A model generated the notes under the pieces. That model saw only the letters and a program-made list of their open reading frames with translations, had not been told where the DNA came from and ran no database searches. Shown piece after piece: positions 5,119 to 8,682 of a stretch of DNA of 8,682 nucleotides. The DNA lies in the NCBI GenBank assembly GCA_029884515.1, contig JAOUHR010000058.1, positions 1-8,682 of the forward strand, read 5' to 3'. Each line of letters opens with the position of its first letter. The first letter of the stretch is position 1. Position numbers and translations under genes: made by a program. Source of the stretch: Gemmatimonadota bacterium. GTDB lineage: Bacteria > Gemmatimonadota > Gemmatimonadetes > Gemmatimonadales > Gemmatimonadaceae.

Positions 5119-6379
5119 AGACCTCCGAGAGCAGATCCCGCAGGGCCGTCGCGATATCGTCCGGGGCAGCCGACCGCGCCGGTCGTTTCGCGTGGGCGAC
5201 GTGCGCGGCCGTCTTCTGCTCCTCCTGCGCCTCGAGAGCAACCAGCGCCTCCTCGATCTGGAAGATCCGGCGGTTGGCGCCGATCTCTTCGGCGATGCTC
5301 AGCCCTTGCTTGTAGGTCTGCCGAGCCTCGTGCAGTTGCCCGAACTGTGCGCAAGCCTCTCCCAGGTTGACCAGGAACTCCACGCGGATCCGGGGGGGCA
5401 GCAGCACTTCTGACAGGCGGCGCCGGTACTGCTGGAACATCATCTCGTTGCCCGATCTGGCCGACAACGCCAGCAGGTTGATTTGCGCACTCCACCGCAG
5501 GTCCTGCGACCGCGCAGAGATCTCGAGCGCACGAAGCGCGTCGTTCGCGGAATCGGTCGCACCGAAGACGCTGAGATAGTTCGCGAGGTCGAGCAGGACA
5601 CGCTCGCGCTCGAAATCGTCCTCAGTCCTGATGAAGGCGTCGTAGCCGAGCCGGATCGCGCGCGGCAGGTCGTCCCGATCATGTGCGACACCCGAGCGGT
5701 CGTGGAGCACCATCGCGAGTACGCGGCTCGCCTCGAGTTCTTCCGCCTCCGCCGCGAGCTTCTCCATCGCCGTGTCGGCGGCGGGCAGGTTGCCCCGCGA
5801 CCATTCCACCTTCGCCTGGCCGTGGCGCGCCATGATCACGCGCACGCGGTCGCGGTCGCGCGCGGCGAGGCTCGCCGCGTTCGCGTACGCCTGGTCAGCC
5901 CATTCGAATGCGCCGTTGTTGCGCAAGCAGAAGCCGCGGCGCATGTGCGCGTCGAACGCGAGGTCGAGATGCACGTTCGAGTCCACGTAGCGCGCGACGG
6001 TCTCATAGATGTCGCCAGCCTCGATGAGCAGGCCGCGCCGCTCGATCAGGCCTCCGAGCGCGTACACGCGGGGCAGCACCGGCTGTGCGTCCGGCTGCTG
6101 CAGCGAGGAGACCGCGTTCAGGATCGAGAGGAGCGCAGCACGCCACTCGGCATCGCCGCGGAGCGCGGTGACGGCGTCGCGGGCCGCGCGGTGCGCCGCC
6201 ATGTCGGGATCCGCGAAGTCACTGCCGAGGGCGAGCCAGTGATCGAGCAGTCGCAACGTCAGCAGCGTCGCGTGCGCTCCCTCATGCAACGGGGTGCGCT
6301 CCGGCGCGCCAGCCATCGTCTCCAGGAACGCGACGTGACGGAGCGCAGGCGGCGGCGTGCGGGGGCGGCGGATGGGCAT
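5102..6379 (-). CDS. Large tetratricopeptide-repeat protein, function unknown
   Basis: This 425-aa, probably cytoplasmic protein is almost wholly helical repeats. TPR-like units can be traced at about 104-130, 139-172, 183-210, 219-250, 258-290, 299-325 and 331-366. The last is the clearest (FLVNLGEACAQFGQLHEARQ, then TYKQGLSIAEEIG). Residues 376-390 are Glu-rich and may coil, and the basic/Ala tail ends in a short helix. No DNA-binding, kinase or enzyme motif is visible, so it is a scaffold or sensor built on repeats. Superhelical TPR proteins of this size include the RRNPP/Rap group that bind peptides and receivers. Resemblance here is in size and repeat number, not in any signature residue. 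The start at 6379 has the best Shine-Dalgarno in the window. The gene follows the deacetylase by 78 bp on the same strand and converges on the small lipoprotein gene. Confidence 0.85.
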   Translation of the reverse strand: MPIRRPRTPPPALRHVAFLETMAGAPERTPLHEGAHATLLTLRLLDHWLALGSDFADPDMAAHRAARDAVTALRGDAEWRAALLSILNAVSSLQQPDAQPVLPRVYALGGLIERRGLLIEAGDIYETVARYVDSNVHLDLAFDAHMRRGFCLRNNGAFEWADQAYANAASLAARDRDRVRVIMARHGQAKVEWSRGNLPAADTAMEKLAAEAEELEASRVLAMVLHDRSGVAHDRDDLPRAIRLGYDAFIRTEDDFERERVLLDLANYLSVFGATDSANDALRALEISARSQDLRWSAQINLLALSARSGNEMMFQQYRRRLSEVLLPPRIRVEFLVNLGEACAQFGQLHEARQTYKQGLSIAEEIGANRRIFQIEEALVALEAQEEQKTAAHVAHAKRPARSAAPDDIATALRDLLSEVSGAAA

Positions 6380-6385
6380 CGAATA

Positions 6386-6392
6386 CTCTCCT
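6386..6392 (-). promoter_or_regulatory. Strong Shine-Dalgarno AGGAGAG for the large TPR gene
   Basis: On the minus strand AGGAGAG lies 6 nt before ATG 6379. It fixes the start and suggests high translation compared with neighbours, most of which lack a recognisable ribosome-binding site. Confidence 0.75.
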
Positions 6393-6408
6393 GTTGCGCG
6401 TCAACATC

Positions 6409-6420
6409 GGCATTCGTGCC
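6409..6420. other. GGCA-TTCG-TGCC mini-hairpin in the TPR leader
   Basis: GGCA (6409-6412) and TGCC (6417-6420) pair around TTCG. On the TPR transcript (minus strand) the loop reads CGAA. The stem is only 4 bp. It sits about 30 nt before the TPR start, in a 46% GC spacer. It may be an operator half-site pair or a leader structure, or chance. Confidence 0.25.
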
Positions 6421-6457
6421 AAATAACGCAAGCAAGTACATCACACCTTGACAGTGA

Positions 6458-7441
6458 CTACTTTCTAGACAGACGATTCCGGCCCGTGTCCACAACATAC
6501 ATGGACATGCGGCGGTCTAGCTGGTTCAGGAGCTTCTCCAGCTCGTCTCCGAAGACCTGGATTCGCGGGATCCTGTTCGAATCGAAGGCCGGATCGAATG
6601 GGCTCTTGCTCGGCCCTCCAGACACCATAAGAACAGCATCAATGGTGTATCGGATGGTCTCACCAGACTTCGGGTCCTTCCAACTCCCACTCTTCACGAG
6701 CTCGCGATTCTTGGGCCAGATGCCCAGCGGAAGTGCCATCGTGCGCAGGGGGTAGCCGGGAACGGCCGAGTCCACGGCAAGTTGCGCACGCGCGATCTGC
6801 TCCTGGACTCCGCGAGCGCTCATCCGCGAGAAGTTGGAGTGCCAGAGCGTGTGGTTGCAGAGCTCATGGCCATCCGCCACGAGCTCACGCAGCTTCGGGA
6901 AACGCCACGCGGTGCGCTGGCCCTGGATCCCCTTGTCACCGAAGAAGGCGTGGCCGGAGTCCGCGGCGGGGAGCACGCAGAACGTTCCGCGACCCTTCCA
7001 TTCCGGATGCCGCGCCGCGAATGCGCGCCAGATCCCCACTGCCGAGGTCGGGTCCGTGCGCACGCTGTCGCCCTGCACGAGGTAGCGGAACTGTCCGGGT
7101 GACGCGTCGTCGAACGTGATGACCACGGGTGAGAGGCCGGGTGCGACGTCGATCTCGCGGCGCACGAGCTGGCGCACGGTGATCGGCCGGTAGCCGCGCG
7201 CGTGCAGCAGCTCGAGGTCTCGCGCGAAGCGCTCCCAGTTGCGCGACCAGCGGCTCTCCCGCTCGCCGATCAGGTGGTACTCGAGCACGGGGATCAGGCC
7301 CAGCTCGTTGGGCGCGCGTGCGGCCGGCGGGATGCGCACCGCCTGCGGCCTGCGTTGATCCCCTTCCGTCCCGCCGAGGGCGGTGGCGCCGATCACGATC
7401 GCACCGATCATGCCGCACACCGCCGCGCCGCGAAGTCTCAT
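6458..7441 (-). CDS. Polysaccharide deacetylase (NodB/CE4-like), exported
   Basis: This 327-aa protein is of the metal-dependent carbohydrate deacetylase family, which removes acetyl groups from N-acetylated sugars in peptidoglycan, chitin-type or exopolysaccharide chains. The N-terminus has basic MRLR and a hydrophobic stretch to about residue 23, a signal peptide or anchor. PVLEYHLIG (51-59) is the usual lead-in. Motif 1 is TFDD (109-112), with the catalytic-base and metal-binding Asp. Motif 2 is HTLWH (197-201), supplying two metal-binding His. MALPLGIWP (235-243) is at the place of the later active-site motif, though the usual RxPY is not present. About 40 extra residues (119-160) follow motif 1. 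The last 80 codons are clearly less GC-rich than the rest. It lies 30 nt after the DUF1501 gene, so the two are likely co-transcribed. Substrate is unknown. Confidence 0.88.
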   Translation of the reverse strand: MRLRGAAVCGMIGAIVIGATALGGTEGDQRRPQAVRIPPAARAPNELGLIPVLEYHLIGERESRWSRNWERFARDLELLHARGYRPITVRQLVRREIDVAPGLSPVVITFDDASPGQFRYLVQGDSVRTDPTSAVGIWRAFAARHPEWKGRGTFCVLPAADSGHAFFGDKGIQGQRTAWRFPKLRELVADGHELCNHTLWHSNFSRMSARGVQEQIARAQLAVDSAVPGYPLRTMALPLGIWPKNRELVKSGSWKDPKSGETIRYTIDAVLMVSGGPSKSPFDPAFDSNRIPRIQVFGDELEKLLNQLDRRMSMYVVDTGRNRLSRK

Positions 7442-7471
7442 GGTGCGAAAACTAGCGCCCCGGCGCGTGAC

Positions 7472-8682
7472 TCAGCCGAAGAGGCCCACCCTCGCCGGAT
7501 CACTGAAGCCGGGGAAGAGCGCGTCGGTACTCTGCGCACCGAGGTGGGTGCGCACCACCTCGTGGAACACGGAACGGAAATCGGTGGTGAGCGCGAGGTC
7601 GCGTCCCTCGTACAATTGCTCGCGCGCAAGACCCGGCCAGCGGCCCAGCACGCGGCCACCCTTCACGCCGCCGCCGATCACGAACATCGAGCCGGCGTGC
7701 CCGTGGTCGGTGCCGCCGTTCCCGTTCTGGCGTGCCATGCGCCCGAACTCCGACATGGTGAGGATCACCACGTCGTCCATGCGATCGCCGAGGTCGGTCA
7801 CGAGCGCGGCGATGCTGCGGCCGAAGTCGCCGAGTCGGTTGGCGAGCTGTCCCGATGCGCCGCCCTGGCTCACGTGCGTGTCCCAGCCGCCGACGTCGGC
7901 GAAGGCGATCTCCATGCCGACATCCGACTTGATGAGCTGCGCGATCTGCCGCAGGCGCTGGCCGAACTCGCTCCGCGGGTAGTCGGCGCCATGCTCCGGC
8001 TGGTAGCGCTGCGGGTTCGCCTCGCGCAGCATCTTGACCGCGTCGAAGGTCTCGGCGCCGGTCGCGTGCACGATGTCGGCCGAGCCCGTGCGGTAGAGCG
8101 CCTCGAGGCGATCGACCATCCCGCCGGCGCTCCGCACGGTGAAGGCGTCGAGCGAGTTCATCGCCACGGCGGGCGCGGGGCCCTGCAGGATGCGGGGGGT
8201 CTCGGGCGTCATCGCGACCGCGCGGAAGGGCGAGGCCGCGCGCCCCGCCTCACACGTGTCGCACGTGGCGAGGTAGCGGTTGAGCCAGCCGTCGCGCGTT
8301 CCCTTCGCGTCCGGCGTGCCACTCTCCATGTAGTCCTGCGCGTCGAAGTGCGACCGCGTCGCGCTGGGGCTTCCCACCGCGTGGATGGGTGCGAGCATCC
8401 CCTGCTTCCAGAGCGGCGCAAGCGACGAGAGCGCCGGGTGGAGGCCGAAGAACCCGTCGAGATCGATCGCGCCAGCATCGCCCGCGCTCCGCGCCGGCCG
8501 CGCCACGGCGATGTTCGGTCGGAGCCTGAAGTACTCGGCATCGCCGAACGGCACCACGACGTTCAACGCATCGGCGGCGCCGCGCTGGAAGAGGCAGATC
8601 ATCACTTTGCCCCTGGTGGCGCGAGGCAGCTCGAGTCCGTACACCGTGCGGCGGAGGAACGAGGGCGAGAGGCCCATCGTGA
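7472..8682 (-). CDS. DUF1501 family protein, 5' end cut by the window edge
   Basis: DUF1501 proteins belong to the alkaline phosphatase/sulfatase-like superfamily. They are usually exported by the Tat route and are often encoded beside DUF1800 proteins; their reaction is not established. Numbering from the first Met visible (base 8677), family motifs are FQRGAADALNVVVPFGD (30-46), RSHFDAQDYMESG (108-120), GWDTH (264-268), MSEFGR (308-313) and GTDHGHAG (322-329). The Asp/His residues suggest a metal site. I treat Met 8677 as internal. The reading frame runs off the edge, no ribosome-binding site can be seen, and the sequence GLSPSFLRRTVYG looks like the end of a Tat signal followed by the mature protein. 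The true start with its twin-Arg motif should lie beyond 8682. The C-terminus is intact (stop 7472-7474). The downstream neighbour at 30 nt is the deacetylase, suggesting a shared envelope role. Confidence 0.9.
   Translation of the reverse strand, partial: TMGLSPSFLRRTVYGLELPRATRGKVMICLFQRGAADALNVVVPFGDAEYFRLRPNIAVARPARSAGDAGAIDLDGFFGLHPALSSLAPLWKQGMLAPIHAVGSPSATRSHFDAQDYMESGTPDAKGTRDGWLNRYLATCDTCEAGRAASPFRAVAMTPETPRILQGPAPAVAMNSLDAFTVRSAGGMVDRLEALYRTGSADIVHATGAETFDAVKMLREANPQRYQPEHGADYPRSEFGQRLRQIAQLIKSDVGMEIAFADVGGWDTHVSQGGASGQLANRLGDFGRSIAALVTDLGDRMDDVVILTMSEFGRMARQNGNGGTDHGHAGSMFVIGGGVKGGRVLGRWPGLAREQLYEGRDLALTTDFRSVFHEVVRTHLGAQSTDALFPGFSDPARVGLFG

Noticed and set aside
5392..5398. G7 run inside the large TPR gene
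   Set aside because: It encodes Pro-Pro-Arg in a conserved-looking repeat; no alternative frame of interest is reached by slippage.
5483..6451. Plus-strand 322-codon frame antisense to the large TPR gene
   Set aside because: Composition is Arg/Val/His-heavy without motifs; the minus strand encodes clear TPR repeats with a strong Shine-Dalgarno.
6448..6453. Exact TTGACA on the plus strand
   Set aside because: No -10 at suitable spacing and no plus-strand gene follows.

Overview
The window is compact, GC-rich bacterial chromosome of ordinary type. There is no rRNA, tRNA, CRISPR array, transposase or phage gene. Codons are strongly GC-biased at third positions. The gene set (long arginine/glycine-rich Rho, DUF1501 protein, CE4-type deacetylase, TPR proteins, tiny lipoprotein) would fit Gemmatimonadota or a similar high-GC Gram-negative soil lineage. 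That placement is inference; no marker gene settles it.

Layout. (1) 56-931 (+) is a FkbM-family methyltransferase, probably the last gene of a surface-polysaccharide or glycosyltransferase cluster lying to the left. (2) A perfect 14-bp hairpin at 973-1002 separates it from the convergent rho gene (1021-2562, -). Rho carries a long disordered RG/RGD-rich N-terminus in place of the usual Rho_N domain. (3) A 421-bp divergent spacer (2563-2983) holds the rho leader, with two tandem hairpins and a promoter-like pair. On its other side a small TPR-like protein (2984-3592, +) may be translated from a leaderless mRNA. (4) A two-gene minus-strand unit follows: an AraC-type regulator with a receiver-like N-terminus (4806-3994) overlaps by 14 nt a single-domain response regulator (4007-3600). 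(5) An AT-rich divergent control region (4807-4951) separates this unit from a 40-residue predicted lipoprotein (4952-5074, +). (6) Convergent to the lipoprotein is a 425-aa TPR protein (5102-6379, -). (7) Upstream of it on the same strand are a polysaccharide deacetylase (6458-7441) and a DUF1501 protein (7472 to the right edge). These two are 30 nt apart and are probably co-transcribed.

How the parts may work together. The methyltransferase, deacetylase and DUF1501 protein point to envelope or exopolysaccharide work. Rho is housekeeping. The stretch 3600-6379 looks like a local signalling cassette: pseudo-receiver DNA-binding regulator, stand-alone receiver, tiny secreted lipopeptide and TPR scaffold. 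Its content, though not its gene order, recalls peptide/TPR/receiver circuits of the Rap-Phr-Spo0F kind. That reading is a hypothesis from gene content only and is the most interesting thing to test here. A C8 run just before the regulator/receiver overlap could let a +1 shift fuse the two proteins.
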